Source of the DNA: Hyphomicrobiales bacterium | GTDB lineage: Bacteria > Pseudomonadota > Alphaproteobacteria > Rhizobiales > Afifellaceae | Assembly: GCA_013812985.1 (NCBI GenBank) | Contig: JACCSN010000249.1 | Span: forward strand, 1-6,211 | Length of the DNA: 6,211 bases | Reading direction: 5' to 3' | Shown here: positions 6,101 to 6,211 of the stretch, one piece after another | How positions within the stretch are numbered: position 1 is the first letter of the stretch | Layout of the letters: every line of letters begins with the position of its first letter | Program-made: the position numbers and the translations under genes | The notes under the pieces: model-generated | What the model was told of the DNA's origin: nothing | Databases searched by the model: none | The model's input: only the letters and a program-made list of their open reading frames with translations

Positions 6101-6211
6101 CGCGTGCTTGACTCACGAATTGTGAACGGAACCAGTTCATCACCAGGACCGCGTAACCGAAGCGCGGCGGAGGAATCCGGAATTCGTCGGCTGTCTCATG
6201 TGCTGCCAGTA
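5999..6211. other. Unassigned tail downstream of the xth breakpoint
   Basis: No recognisable gene lies on the plus strand. A 38-codon frame at 5970-6086 (ending SQWESYFEPTLGK...LLSCIIG) overlaps the xth fragment and has no ribosome binding site. A small inverted repeat, TGAAC (6123-6127) with GTTCA (6135-6139), is present. Nothing resembling a transposon end can be confirmed within the window. Confidence 0.3.
6006..6209 (-). CDS. Possible partial open frame running off the right edge
   Basis: On the minus strand a 67-codon frame is open from the window edge to TGA at 6006-6008. It includes FRIPPPRFGYAVLVMNWF and later DDARKQLQHDRLLAQRRLEI, with a plausible mix of hydrophobic and charged residues. 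I do not recognise a family. The only ATG (VLVMNW) lies within it and has no ribosome binding site, so any gene would begin beyond the window. The stop lies only about ten bases from where the xth similarity ends. It could be the C-terminus of an unknown gene, a mobile-element remnant, or chance. Confidence 0.25.
   Translation of the reverse strand: MAAHETADEFRIPPPRFGYAVLVMNWFRSQFVSQARATGSVLPDDARKQLQHDRLLAQRRLEIRFPL

Noticed and set aside
6128..6155. EcfG-type promoter starting at GGAAC (6128-6132)
   Set aside because: No CGTT lies 16-17 bases downstream; the nearest CGTA is about 19 bases away and no gene follows within the window.

Overview
The window is GC-rich chromosomal or large-replicon DNA from a Gram-negative bacterium, most likely an alphaproteobacterium (Rhizobiales-like). 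The reasons are the GC-rich codon use, a short alphaproteobacterial-type Gre-family protein, a YciE/YciF-type ferritin-like gene next to a thiamine-diphosphate oxidase-like gene, and an Xth fragment of the alphaproteobacterial type. This placement is inference; nothing in the window fixes the genus.

Layout. Positions 1-88 are non-coding and GC-rich, with small hairpins, downstream of the first gene. On the minus strand lie two genes that look like one operon, read from right to left: a DUF892/YciF-like ferritin-fold protein (2434 to 1931), then a 598-residue thiamine-diphosphate enzyme of the pyruvate oxidase/acetolactate synthase superfamily (1885 to 89), with a 45-base gap. A 343-base divergent intergenic region (2435-2777) separates them from a plus-strand group. 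That group is a GMP reductase (guaC, 2778-3821), a short GreA/GreB C-terminal-domain protein starting at GTG (3832-4311), and a SNF2-like superfamily 2 helicase whose motif I-VI body ends at 5892. The right end (5893-6211) has a hairpin straight after the helicase stop, a truncated and mutated start of an exonuclease III gene (xth), and a tail with no recognised gene.

How the genes fit together. The minus-strand pair looks like a stress or stationary-phase unit; a weak match to the alphaproteobacterial general-stress sigma factor (EcfG) promoter lies upstream of it. The plus-strand genes link purine nucleotide interconversion (GMP to IMP) with a protein predicted to act at the RNA polymerase secondary channel. 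guaC and the Gre-like gene are only 10 bases apart with a good ribosome binding site between them, so they are probably co-transcribed.

The clearest anomaly is the 5' end of the helicase gene. The usual sequence before motif I (ARPHQ...KEGRG) is encoded in one frame, and motif I onwards (FLLGDLTGLGKT) in another. The switch falls at a run of four G at 4506-4509. This indicates a one-base deletion: either a frameshift mutation or a sequencing error. The decayed xth start next to it suggests the right part of the window has been rearranged. I found no CRISPR array, rRNA, tRNA, complete insertion sequence or convincing new defence system.
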